From Valencia hispanica (Eukaryota > Chordata > Actinopteri > Cyprinodontiformes > Valenciidae): 64,000 nucleotides of DNA. Of this stretch, positions 36,755-48,800 are shown piece by piece; the stretch's first letter is position 1, and every line of letters starts with the position of its first letter. The position numbers and the translations under genes were made by a program. The notes beneath the pieces are model-generated. The model did no database searches, was not told the DNA's origin, and saw nothing but the letters and a program-made list of their open reading frames with translations. The stretch spans positions 27,576,818 to 27,640,817 of the forward strand of contig OY747716.1 in assembly GCA_963556495.2 (NCBI GenBank). The letters are read 5' to 3'.

Positions 36755-36947
36755 TTAAATATGCTGCAGTTTCTAAACTAATCTTCTATTTGAGACATCT
36801 GCTCACCTGCCTCCTGCTGGCCAGCCCTCACATTTGCCCAAGCAACCCTACTCGCACGGCCTGATTACATTATCACACAGCGGTGTTTGTTTATGTTGGA
36901 CCAAAGCTTGTGATGGGCAAAATGAAGGCGGCAGCCAAAACTAGGGG

Positions 36948-37285
36948 TGTTTCTCAATGCCAAGGAACCTCGCCTTGATGCCTTGGTCCCGCCTAGGAGA
37001 TACGTCATCATGGACCGCCAAGGCGCGTTCCAATATTCATGTGCTACCGAGGCATCTGTCCTCCGTTTGTCTGCCATTTAGCCAACTGACCAAGGATACA
37101 TGGGAGATTCCTTGATGCCTTCCCTCGGTCAAAAATTTCCCAGAATACAGCGCGGTATTTTCGAAGTAAGTCTGTTCCATTTAACCGTTTTCTTTGACCA
37201 AGAAAGGACAGTGTCCTCGTAAGCAAGGTGCCTCGGCTTCAAAGGCATTGCCTCGCTAGGCGAGGTTCCTTGACATTGAGAAACA
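36948..37285. mobile_element. short inverted-repeat element (TGTTTCTCAATG family)
   Basis: TGTTTCTCAATGCCAAGG at left and, inverted, TGTTTCTCAATGTCAAGG at right continue through GAACCTCGCCT, matching at 28 of 29 positions. The interior repeats AAGG/CCTTG motifs and has no transposase. Target duplication not evident. Confidence 0.8.
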
Positions 37286-37659
37286 GTAAATTGGTAAGAG
37301 GTCTAACGCCAAAACGGACGTGCGTAAGTGTCCACCATGACAAGAAGCGTTCGAATAGTGCTGTCAGTTAGCACATGAAATGTAAAGAAAATAAAACAAT
37401 CATCACACCGGCATGAAATAATACGACTTTGCTTTGAGCTGCGTTTGTGAGATCTGCTCCTCTGAAGAGTTTTAGACTTTTCTGCAACAACCAGCACTGG
37501 GCAAAGGATATAGAGGCTTCTAAACTTCGGCTCTCTTTTCAGCAAAAGGTGAGCACTTATCAGTGTTATCTCAAGAGCTAACTAATCAACTGCACTTGCG
37601 CAAACCGCACAGGACAGACTTTCTGTACTTTGGGTGAACAAGCGGGAGGGCATCCTTAA

Positions 37660-37756
37660 GGATCTGGGTTTTTTTTTTCAGATTATGCCATTTTTGTAAT
37701 CGTCTAGTGTAATGATCGAAATCGTCATTGAATTTCGATTAATTGCACAGTCCTAG
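37660..37756 (-). mobile_element. hAT terminal fragment
   Basis: Read on the minus strand, TAGGACTGTGCAATTAATCG then AAATTCAATGACGATTTCGA is the end of a common fish hAT family. The partner end was not found. The stretch 36760-37660 may be its interior, interrupted by the element at 36948. Confidence 0.55.
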
Positions 37757-39789
37757 GTGCACCTAAGAAATAAACTCAGGCACATCAGTTACACCAGTGC
37801 AGAAAGTTAGTCTAGCTCTGTCTAGCCCTGGTTTATTCTCACAATTTGTGTCTCATAAAATCTTTCACTTCTTTATAGCCTACTTCAGGTAACATGTGGC
37901 TTAAGTCTTTAAAATTGAAAAATGCAGAAAAAAACATTTATCTGTTTGCTCTGCTAATTATAGTTATCCTCACTGAGCATGCCGAAGAGAAAATCTCACT
38001 GCTTCTGTCAGAATTCAAACATGAAGTTAAAAAGAGGTGTGATGTCATTTCAAGATTAAATACCCACTTCAGAGGTAAACTGAATACAGCATAAAGTTGC
38101 ATTGCAACTGTGAGGCCTTTCTTTCTCCTCAAACGTCCCCTGAGTATCTAACTTCCTTCATTTCAACAGCTAGTACGTTGACATGCACATCTAAATCGAG
38201 GTTTTGGCAAACATCTGACCAATAGCTTAACCAGAATAGTAGTCTTTTCCCCAGTTTACATGTCACTCAGAAATTTGAATTATTGAATGAAGTGTGTTCG
38301 CCACCTTGACGCTAGATGGCGACATGCGCCCTTTTGCACTGGATTTTTACGGTTGGCCTTGAGCATCACACAGATAGTAAACAAAGCTGGCAGCAGTGAG
38401 GAAGACTGAGTAAAAGGAAGATATGCACAATGAGCGAAGAAATAAACTACAACAACATTGGAGCACAGTATATTTAGTATATTTAGTATGTACTGTACTC
38501 TGCAGTGTTGTCATGTACCGGTGTTGCTCTTCCCACTTCCGTAGTCTCGTCACTTCCTGTGAAAAGCCCAGCTAAAGCTGGGGTTGGAGGTGATGTCCAG
38601 AGACTTTTGATTTTCTAGTCGCATCATCTGGGTGGGTTAGTCCGATCACTCTAACTCTAGTTCTGTTCGACTTCAGTGGGACTAAGGTGTATACATACAT
38701 TTAAAAAGTCAGATTTCTTACTGCATATAAACGCACTGAGAGTCACAAATAAAAATATGATTTCCCTCAAAGTTGTGAGCAAAGTCTCTTTAACATAGCA
38801 ACTACACTGTATGCGCCATATAGAGTGACTACAAAGTCCATGGAAGGGTGTAACTGTGACAAAAAGGGATTGTGCAATTACACATTTTCATGTTCTTTTG
38901 CTTTTTGAGTGATATGAAGTAGAAAGGACAGCAGTCAAGATTAGAATCTGGTGTTCTAGCGAGGTAAATATTTCATAGCATTCATACTTTGAAACTAAAT
39001 TATAAGCTTTTCAAAGTCAGAAGATGTTTGTTACATTCACAGATATTTATTAGATTAAGCCAGCGAAACGCATCCCAAAAGAGCATTAACTGCACACAAG
39101 CAGCCGGACCTTGTTTATTAAAAATCTGTTAAGAATCCTCAAGGATTGTGATTATTTGTATTGGTGCCTCCAAATATAAATTGTTTAAATCTCTAAAAAA
39201 ATATTTGACTGAAGAGTCCACTCTCTTTCACCACTAATGGCTATAAACGGATCCAGTGATTTAAACTCTGTTGCAGGTAAAGTTAACAGAAAGGATGAGC
39301 TTTAGACTATTTTATCACTTATTCGACTGAAGTATCATAGTGAATAATTTCTACTACTCTGAAGGGATTAGCACTCTCCCTCCACAAAGCTCAAAGTTCT
39401 TGAAAAAGTACTGTCCTGTCCTGTAATTGAAGCACCCCTTAAGTGACCATCATTAGTTGTTACTGATTAATCGTCACCCGCTTCAGTTCGAAATGAGTTG
39501 TCAACTTTTTTATCCGCTTCACATCTCTTCTGAAAAGATTCTAGTGAAGTAAAGGTCAAAATCCTTGACCAATTCATCTCATTGGTTTTTACTAGTTATT
39601 AGCCCTGCATTGCAATTCATTTGTCAGTATTTACCTTGCAAATAATACCAATTGTTTTTTTTTTGAAGACCACTAAAGACTGGGTTGTCAGTTTAGGAAC
39701 CATGGAGCTGATAATTAGTCAGGCTTTCAGCTTGGAAACCCCGCCGGCTACTTTAGATAAATGATGCCCACAGCTTGCCACCTGTAGCT
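37757..39789. other. intergenic DNA
   Basis: No gene recognised. The stretch 38160-38700 has a transposon-like look but no ends could be defined. Confidence 0.4.
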
Positions 39790-39870
39790 TCAAAGTTGTA
39801 GTAACCTTCTTTCAGCCAGTGGACCGACAATATTCAGCAACTTTGGGGGAGGGCAGCGTTTTATTTCTCT
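39790..39870 (+). repeat. dispersed old repeat family, copy B
   Basis: GTAGTAACCTTCTTTCAGCC, then TTCAGCAACTTTGGGGGAGG and GCAGCG, align with copy D at about four of five positions. Confidence 0.55.
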
Positions 39871-39956
39871 ATCTCTGGTCATCAAAAGTACAGTAAAAAA
39901 CATATGATGAAACTGCTGTTTTTGAAACCATAACTTTTACAAACTTTGCTAGACCT

Positions 39957-40998
39957 TAGGGCAGGACGATAATTCAATAACAATATAAATCGATCGATAG
40001 ACATGTGGTACGATAGAAAAAAGAAACAGTCTATATAAAGTTCAATAAAAAAAGTTTCCCCTTCCTTTTTTATTATAGTCCTTCGGGTAGCTTAATACTA
40101 CAGTCATTACTTACTCCAAACTGTTGCAATACAGCCATGGGTACTGGACAGGAAGAGGGGGAGTTGTGAACGGCCAACCCCAAATGAGTCTCTTTTGCAT
40201 CGGGAGAGAAATCGGCGCTTTGGGCTTCCGTCTTCGCTGGCAAGGGGAGCGGAGCGGATCCAAACTCATTAGATCCGACAGACACAACAGCCTGCTGATC
40301 GTTCATCGTGTGAACTGTATTTGGCCAATGGAATAAATCCTGAACCTGACCTGTTTAAGCCCTGATCGGCTTTAAAATAGATTGTTTAAACACAGAAAAC
40401 TAATCGTATAAGTTGTTTTTGAAACCGCCTTCTTAGTATGTCAAAATACTCAATTAGATCAATCACTGTGGTGACCGATCCATGAAATGGAATCAATTCT
40501 CCAAAGGTCATTGATTTCTAATTCAGCAAATGATTTAATGAAACATTACTTCCTCCAAAGAATGTTAACTAAACCAAATGTCTAAGCCATTATTATAATA
40601 AAGTTTCATAAAACGTTTAAAAGGTATAAAAAAGCATCAAGATAAGCCTTCAATTTAAATGAGTAATATAATTTAAAAAATGTAATCAATAATATATTGG
40701 TTAATAACATGAGTCTTTTCTTTATGTTTGTCAGTATTTACTGATGTCACTCAGGTCTCTTAACTTGATTTGTCATTGTTTTGTACAAACTTTCAGTTAT
40801 GGTTAAAAACAGGTGTTTGAGTAAAGGACTGACTTGAATTCTTTATTAAAATGAGTTCATTAAAGAATAACATGAAATGGCCAGGGCTGCACTTAAACTT
40901 AATGTTCTGAATGTTTTGATAGATCAGTAATTATCAATATTGATCAATATGACTATGCCCTTTATTGATATGCTCTTTTTCTGTATCATCCAGTCCTA
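39957..40998. mobile_element. hAT-like element, family X copy 2
   Basis: TAGGGCAGGACGATA at left and, inverted, TAGGACTGGATGATA at right. The interior is colinear with 11808-12918. No clean target duplication is visible. Confidence 0.75.
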
Positions 40999-40999
40999 C

Positions 41000-43900
41000 T
41001 ACTGTATACCTTGATACCAGAAACTGTCCTGTGCTTGTATGTTCGACTCAAGGTATTTTAAATTAGATAGAACAGAGCTCTGTTAAAAAAGAGAGGAGAT
41101 GCTTTATTTTAATTGTAATTTTATTTTAATATTATTATTGTATAGAGTATATAGTATTGTATTTCACTTAACCACTCTTGCTTTGCTTCTGTTACTGTTA
41201 GGTACTGGATGTTCCAGAACCTCACAGTAACAGAGCTCTTTAACAAATTGACATCCAGCAAACTTTGCCCCACATGACTCAGAGGCAAGATTTTAAGCTT
41301 TGTGAAGGAGGCACATATAATTAAGCTTCTTTTTTTTTGCTTTTCCTTTTAAGTCAACAGTTGAACACTTCAACTGCTAATGCCTGTAAAAATATATAAA
41401 ACTGTTATTTTATTCAAAGTTATCCCGAGTTCAGATTTCCCTTCTTGGGGGAATGTTTTAAAATGCAGAATGCTCAGCTGAGACGTATGGCAAAGAAGGA
41501 ACTTGATCCCCCCAATGTGTGACACTGAATAAACACTGTAGTAGCTCTACCCAAACAATGTTCCAGCACATGCATATGAAAATACTGCAACTGTGTCACC
41601 AGAGTGTGAGCATTTTGTTTCATCTGAACCATTTGATCCCTTGTCACAGTGTTCCTGCCTCCTTCAAATTATATATTCTAAGTCAAGATGAGTAAACTCA
41701 GCTAATCCGAAGGTTATAAAAAAGAAAAAAAGAAAATGGCACTTACAAAGTAGTAAGAGTCTATTTAAATTTGCATTAGCCCTTATCTTAAAAACAGAAT
41801 CTGGAATTTTTGAGTTAGGTCTGTTTTCATGTGTGTGAGTGGCTGAGGGGATAACCTATTGGCAGCGGAGGACAGTTCAGATCTCTCCTCACTCTAAATT
41901 GCAGACAGGCATCCTTGCAACCCCACATGAAGACCATTGAGTCCCATCAAGATAATCCTTAATAAAGAACGGCTTCACATTTAATCTTAGCCTGCTTCTC
42001 AAATTTCTTACTTGATATAGTTTTTGGCAAGTGCCGTTTTAGCGCTTATATCAACTGGACCGTATCTGTGCATCTTCTGTTAAGCCTCCATTTGGCAGAC
42101 ACAGGGGAATTTAGGTTTTATTGTCGCACAAATTATTGTTTCATTGTTTCCACAAAACACATCTTAGTTTTTTTTATAAAAAAATATAAATAATTTATAT
42201 GTGCAAATGTTTCATTCTTGTAAGTCAACACAATAGCAATTTAAAATGTAAAGCTTAAGTTGCCCTTTTCATGAGATTGTTTGGGCTTGACAGCCTTTAA
42301 TTTATTTCCTCTTCAGTGAAACTGCTGCGATGATTGGCGCTCTTATTCAAAACACACCACAGAGCACTGCATTCAGGAGGAAAAACTGAGTTTATTTAAG
42401 GCATAAACAATGCTGCATGATTATACCATGGAATTTGAAAATAACTCACTTGCAAAATTTTGTCTCCATCTAATTTTATACAGCTGCTTATTGACACACA
42501 GAGAGAGCCACTGCCTGAATGCAGCTACATAACTGCCATGTGTGCCCAACTGCTATTGAAATGGTTACCTGAGAGTCCCCCAGCATCTTTTATTAGTCAA
42601 TTGAGTTATCAGCAACCTGCTTTGTATGCAATATATTTCATGCTCCGTTGCTATCGTGTGATCGTATAGCTTTACCTGCGGGCATTTGGGTTGGAAAAGG
42701 AAGCGGAGTGTGCTTTTTCAGACAGTGTCCATATTGTCACTGCTGTGTATTTCAATCTGGAGAAGTAATTGATCTATTTAGTTCATTTCTTTATTGATTT
42801 TAGGTATGTTCGTTTTGGCCTGGTTTTGTTTGGCTGTTTAAAGGTTTACAGCTCAGCTACTCAAACAAGAACTGGCTAATTTATTACTTTAACAATCATT
42901 AGCTCATTTTTAATTCCTTATAAAGGGGTCAGTACGATATTCTGAAAGTATGATGATCTTTTTATATTGGTTCTTTTGTTTAAAAGGGACAAAAACAGTG
43001 GACATTGCTTTATATGTAAAATATATTTTCTATGCCATGTATACACGTTTCCAGTCATAACTAATTTAGAATCACTGTTCCTGGCCAGGTTTTAAGAAAT
43101 AAAGCATAAATAGGCAGATTATATTGCAAAATTATAGTCGATGAAAAATAAAAATGATTTGTACAGCCTAACGTAAAGGTGTAGATCACATGTAATAATT
43201 TTGCCACGGTTTTACATCATTACTGTATTTACACAAAGATAATAATAAAAAAAACATTTACAAGATGACCTAATAAATTTTACTCCAAACACAGAATCAT
43301 CTATCATTCAACCTGTGTCTAAAATAACAACTTAATAATTACAATTATATTGTTATCTGTAAAATATATTAATTTTGATGCTTAAACACAAGCCTTAATA
43401 TAGAATAAGCAACTACAAAACTTAGCACAATTTTTAAAGTAAATGGACTTATTGCATACAATATTATCCCTTTTTCTTTTTCTGCTCTTTGTAGAGTTAC
43501 TTATTTTATAACAAGCTATTTTTAGCTGGTTACTTACTTATCTAGCCATTCTGCAGTCGGCCGACTCTGATTTTAAAAAGTCAGTCCTTTATACATAAGG
43601 GGATTTAAAAAAAGGAATTTGACTGCATTGTATTATAAATATGATGAAATTAGAGTCAATGCAATTAAATGTGGATTAAATTTATTATATATTTCTGGAT
43701 TTACATTGGATCTGTTGGATTGTGTAAAGTGTAAATGTGACGACATTTGTTATGAATTAACGCTATATTAATGAATATATTTATATTAATAAGGCATTCC
43801 TTTGGTCTCAATGCCATGAAAGCTGGAAATATTTCCAAACAACCACGTTTTTACTTCCTGTATGCTTTATTTCAACCAGCTGACCAGTAACACAACAGCA

Positions 43901-44061
43901 ACATGTCTGGAAGGGGCAGTTCTGGCTCCCGCTATGCTTCATAAAGCCTGAAAAAACTCTGGTCATTCCGGTATTTTCTCTGACATTACCTTAAAAGGTT
44001 GCAATTGTAGAATCTATAGATTGGAAAGGCTCACTGGTTATGAAACTCCAGCCTTTTTTTT
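41000..44061. other. AT-rich intergenic DNA
   Basis: No gene or bounded element recognised. The stretch 43865-43925 may be a further weak copy of the dispersed repeat family. Confidence 0.4.
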
Positions 44062-44215
44062 TTTTCTAGCAAGCTTACATTCAGTGCACAGCAATAGCTG
44101 GGGGAGGGGTAACTCTTTGTTTCTCAATGCTTCGAACAAGCCGAGAAATATTAGATCACTCCATCTCTGATGCTCTGGCATCTCATTAAAAGGACTTCAA
44201 TCTGCATTAATAGTC
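44062..44215 (+). repeat. dispersed old repeat family, copy C
   Basis: CAGTGCACAGCAATAGCTGG then GGGAGGGGTAACTC, then GATCACTCCATCTCTGATGC, CTCTGGCATCTC and TTAAAAGGACTTCAA follow the same block order as copies A and D. Confidence 0.55.
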
Positions 44216-45239
44216 TGATGAAAATTGTAGCATTTTTAAAAAAAGTTTTAGCTGTTTAAAACCTTTGACACAGGTGACAGACACATCCCTTTAGTGATCC
44301 CTATATGCTTATATTTGATATAATGGATTAGAGACACAGCAGCAGGAACAGAAGAGAACATGTTTTTAAATGGCTGTGCCTGTTTCAGACAGGAACATTC
44401 AATATCTCCCACTTAGTACTTTAAAAGTACTTTAAGCGGTAGAAACAGAATGACAAAAAATGTCAGCAGTTTTAAAACCATAACATCTGTACTATCAGTA
44501 TACCTTGATAGCAGAAACCAGCCTATATCTGTTACTTCTCATAAAGACGAGCAGGTAACAGATTTAAAAGAAGTCCAGACAGAAACACAGCAGACTATTC
44601 TTCCAGCCGTGGGTGTCTTTTCTCTCTCACCACCTCCTTACCATAGTAAATGTATGATTTCCTCTTTCCTCATAATCATTTGTCAGTATTACAGTTGGTA
44701 TTTCATCTGCAGCTTTTTTTCAAGGCGTGGAAATTAAACAAATTTTTAATGGTTCGTTGGTATTTTGACCATTTTATACACACAAATGATATTCTTTGAA
44801 ATAATGTCATGACATTTTGCAGCTAAATCTGTTCAGGCCTCCTCAGCAGCTTGAATAAATCACCAGTTTGAGCTCATCAGTAGCAGTGCGGCCCTACGAT
44901 GCAGCTTCGCTGAGTTGAAATAATAACCTGGAGCAGACAGAAGGCAATCATTACCTTGCACACAGACGCTGTGCGTATGTGTTGACGGAGGACTTCCACT
45001 AGAGTGCTGCGGAGACGGACAGAGGCGAGACTCTCGGCCGCTGTTAAACCTCTGGCTCCCCATCAGCTATAAGCTAATGACCTAGCCCTCTGTTTGCCCT
45101 CTGAAGTCCTCCTGTGACAGAAAGAAATCCGTCTTTGACCCTGAGCTCACAAGAGAAAGCAAACCCCCCCCCAAAAAAGAGATGTGGTTTGCGGTGGGGG
45201 GAAAAAATGAGCATAGCAAAAACGAGAGAAAGAGGAGTG
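44216..45239. other. DNA upstream of candidate first exon
   Basis: No gene recognised. GC content rises from about 44860 onward. Confidence 0.4.
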
Positions 45240-45864
45240 GGGGGGGGGGGGTCAGACGAAAAGTTTGAGCCCTCGGGCTGTGTGAGCAGAGCCTGCTGTT
45301 GAGCATTGTCTTGGTCTGCTCTGATACAATCTGGAGAGGACTCTTTTTCTTAAAGCTGGGAGTGAATGACATATGGAGGAGCACAACTCCCCTGTGCCTC
45401 CTCCAGCCCCAAAGTCTTCCTGTGAGAGCGCCGAGCAACTTTTCAGCTTTTTCAAACAGCAGCAGCAGCCTCCCTCTCCCTCTAACTCATTCACCGCTTT
45501 CCTCCCTCCCTCTCTCTGTTGCCCTCACACACTCCCTCTCTCTCCTTTTTCTCCCCTCTTCCTCAGACACTCACCAGTCACTGCCTGAAGCAGTAATCGG
45601 ACAACTCTCGTTCTCAATAAGACAAGTCTCCTGAGATACAGAGCTGGGCTCCATGGGTTCCAACACCTAAAATGAGAAAGAAAAAAAGTAGCGCTGTAGT
45701 TTACCTTTACTGCGCTACAGATTCTACCAACACTCTGAGAGCTGTTTAAGACAGCGTGCTGTCCTCTCTGCTGGACTGCCCGACCCTTTTTTCCAGAAGA
45801 TTTCTTTTTTAAAGGGGAAGATAAAAAGAGAGGATAAACGCATAGGGATTCAACTGTAATTGTA
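45240..45864 (+). other. candidate eya1 noncoding first exon / promoter region 1
   Basis: The stretch starts at a G-run (about 45238-45251). It is GC- and CT-richer than its surroundings, with long CT-rich runs at 45470-45565, and ends at the consensus donor GTGAGT at 45865-45870. A small reading frame at 45373-45588 with a Gln run would then be an upstream ORF. It lies 8 kb upstream of the eya1 ATG exon, which needs an upstream leader exon. No transcript evidence is available; the role is inferred from composition, donor and position. Confidence 0.35.
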
Positions 45865-48800
45865 GTGAGTATAACTTTTAATTTCTTTCTCAAGTTTGGA
45901 ATACCTAACTGTCCTGTCTTTATTTGTTTTGGCTTTTGGTATGTCTGACTCTTTAAATGGTTATTTTATCACATCAATTACTATCAACATTAGGCAATTT
46001 CCAATTACTGCAAATTTTCAGGAAACTACTAATATTTAAGCACTTAATTTTTGGCCAAATCTTATAATAATGTCAAAATTTTAAGAAAGCCGGAAAGATC
46101 ACAATTATTGAAAGAAATCAGAAACTTTAGAGGTATTTGGCTCATTTAAAACAAATGCTAGATCTTAATTGATATTAAATAGGAAAAATGCTTTATATGA
46201 AGATTTACAAAAATACAACAGTGAATAAAACAAAACATTTAAAAGAAAAAAATTATAAACTGTTTAATTTAAAGGATGAATCTGATAACACCATAAATAT
46301 TTGATTACTCAGGTAATCATTTTAACTGCATGTGAAATATTTCTTAAAAACTACTTCCTTTTGGTTGGCATTAATACGTGTACCATTATAGGTTTAGAAA
46401 TGATTAATAAATACATAAATAAAAAAGCAGTTTTAGATGTCTTGTAAAACATTTTTTATCATTTATTAAGTATTTTAAATTAAATATGCTTTAGCAGCAT
46501 TAAATTTAAAATCAATTGTAATTATTTGCCAGGTAAGTTTTCCTATATCTCGTTTTTATTTTATTTCATCTTTTGTGCAGTTTAGGTTTTTTATTTGGGA
46601 AAGAAGGCTTGTTTTACACTGTAGGAGTTCATTTTCTCCAAGCAGAACCAACAAATGAACACAGTCAAAGCAGCTGACACCCAATGTCATCTGCTGAGAC
46701 CAGGAATGCTGCGGGGAGACCCGAGAGCCTCCGAGCGTCTCACCAAGACGACAGGCCTCGACTACCGGCTGTGCGCCGTCTCCGCTCGCCATCATTTCAT
46801 GTGTAGTGAAGATGATGATGACTCATCCGGCTATAATCACCAGCCTTGCTTAATTGAAGGATGTTCCAATTTAATGTTCTTGCCTTTGATCCCAGGCTTA
46901 CCTCTAAAGTAAAAAACCAAAAACAAATTACAGTTTGGTGTGCAAGTATATGTGATAGAAACATATCTTTTCAAAGTTGGCCTTTAGTCCTGTTTGCTTT
47001 TTTTCACCATCTAATTCCTTCTCTTTCTGTGTGTTAATGAAAGAGAGGAAAGGAGAGCTAGTGAGGCAGCTTGCCTGCAAAGTGTTCTCTGTGCCATGAA
47101 GACAAACATGACTGTGTGTGAATGCCTGCTGCTGCTATTCAAACACACACAATAAACTTATTTATTCAATTAACAGATAATGAGCAGGCTGATTTAAAGG
47201 CTGTTTACTCAGCATATTTGCTTTACACCGACTGAGATCGGGGTCTCTCTGGCTGGCTGCAGCGCTTCATGCAAGTCTAGCTGCAGTGTGCGCCGGTGAC
47301 GGTGGCATTGTTTGTCTAAGGACTGATGCCTTCTGTATTGGATGCGTCTAGCCAGCCAGGGCCTTGGCGTGGAGACTGAAAATGGTGAAAGACAATTGAT
47401 CCAGCTTCATTCAGAGAGTAGAGAGGAAAGACGGAGAGTTGAAAACAGGGCACAAGAGAAGGAAGAAGGTAATAGGGACCATCTATTAAGTAGCCTGTAG
47501 TAGGTGATTAGTGGGCTGGGGGTGTTTACTAAATACCGTGGGGTGTTGTTTTCTTAACACGCCACTGTTTGGATCTGAAATGTGTGGTTGAAAGAACAGG
47601 AAATGAGCTTTTAGATGCCTGCCATTACAGATCTCTAATCACTAATACCCTTTCTATGTTTATTTTTAAATATGTTAATGTGAGGATCATTTTAGATTGG
47701 CCTATTGTCCAGGACAATATGCCATATTGTATTATTCTAAACACAAAGTCTCTATTGATAAATTAAAAAATATGTATATTTCCTTAACCAAAACTAACCA
47801 TTATTTGATCATTGCAAGAATTAAAGTCCATTAACATTAACATTTGTTGCTTGACCTGCTTTCTACTCTGGCTTGTAAAAAATATCTCCTCGCCCTGCAG
47901 TGGCCACATACTGTAGGTCGGCAGGTTGTGATAAAATGTCCACCTTAAATCTCCTTTGATAGCCCCTTAAAGGCAGAAACACCTTCTGGAAATATTTTTG
48001 AAAGGTGAAGAAGGCGGTATTAATAGAAATAACTGCTGGGGAACAATCCCAGATTAAATCCAAATTACAGCGACAAATTGCGCATCAACTAGCATCTGCT
48101 GACAACTGTGCTTTTATTCACAGATGCAAAAAAAGATATACTGTTGAATTAGATTTTTAAATTAAAGTTAAACATGCAGAATAAGGAGAGAAAAATGTTG
48201 TGTTTATATAATAATCCATTTTTAAATTTATTTTCAAGTGACAATATAATAGTACACTCCTGTAATTTTAGTGCAGTAATTCACTTTTTAAAATATGAAA
48301 TAAAAATCGTTCTTTTTAACGTTGCATTTTTTTGTAAGCTACTATTCTTACACGCAAAATCACAAGTGAATCACAGCATTTTGTAAACTGTACCTTATAA
48401 CCCTCACATCTGTATCCAATTGTTGTCTACATCTACATTCTTTTGCGAGTGGATTTATTTTTCCTGGGCCACCATGTGGATTCAGCTGACCATCTTAAGT
48501 GGGGATTAAATGTTTTAAAGTTAGGTTTTGATTAAAGAAATGTTTTGCAAAAGTTGTGACAAACTACACTTAACATATATTCAATATAAAACCCTCCACA
48601 ACATGTGGAGTGTATTTGAGATGTATGTAAAAAAATATATATATTTATATGAAACCCCAGATTTTGCATTTAATAAAACACCATCAATGTGAATGAGAAG
48701 GGCCTCGCATGAATAGTAACACAGGTCACACAGATCAGACGCCCTGCATGTTGTGATGATCTATGTTAAAAGCTTGGCTCGGGCTATATTTACTTTTGGC

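Noticed and set aside
38160..38700. Possible MITE starting with a GACATGCACATC motif
   Set aside because: No matching inverted end or target duplication could be found.
43865..43925. Possible fifth copy of the dispersed repeat
   Set aside because: Only the ACCAGCTGACCAG and CAGCAACA parts match; too short to claim.
45373..45588. 71-codon frame with a Gln run and Pro/Ser-rich sequence
   Set aside because: No protein family recognised. It lies in the candidate 5' leader and is best seen as a possible upstream ORF, not a gene.
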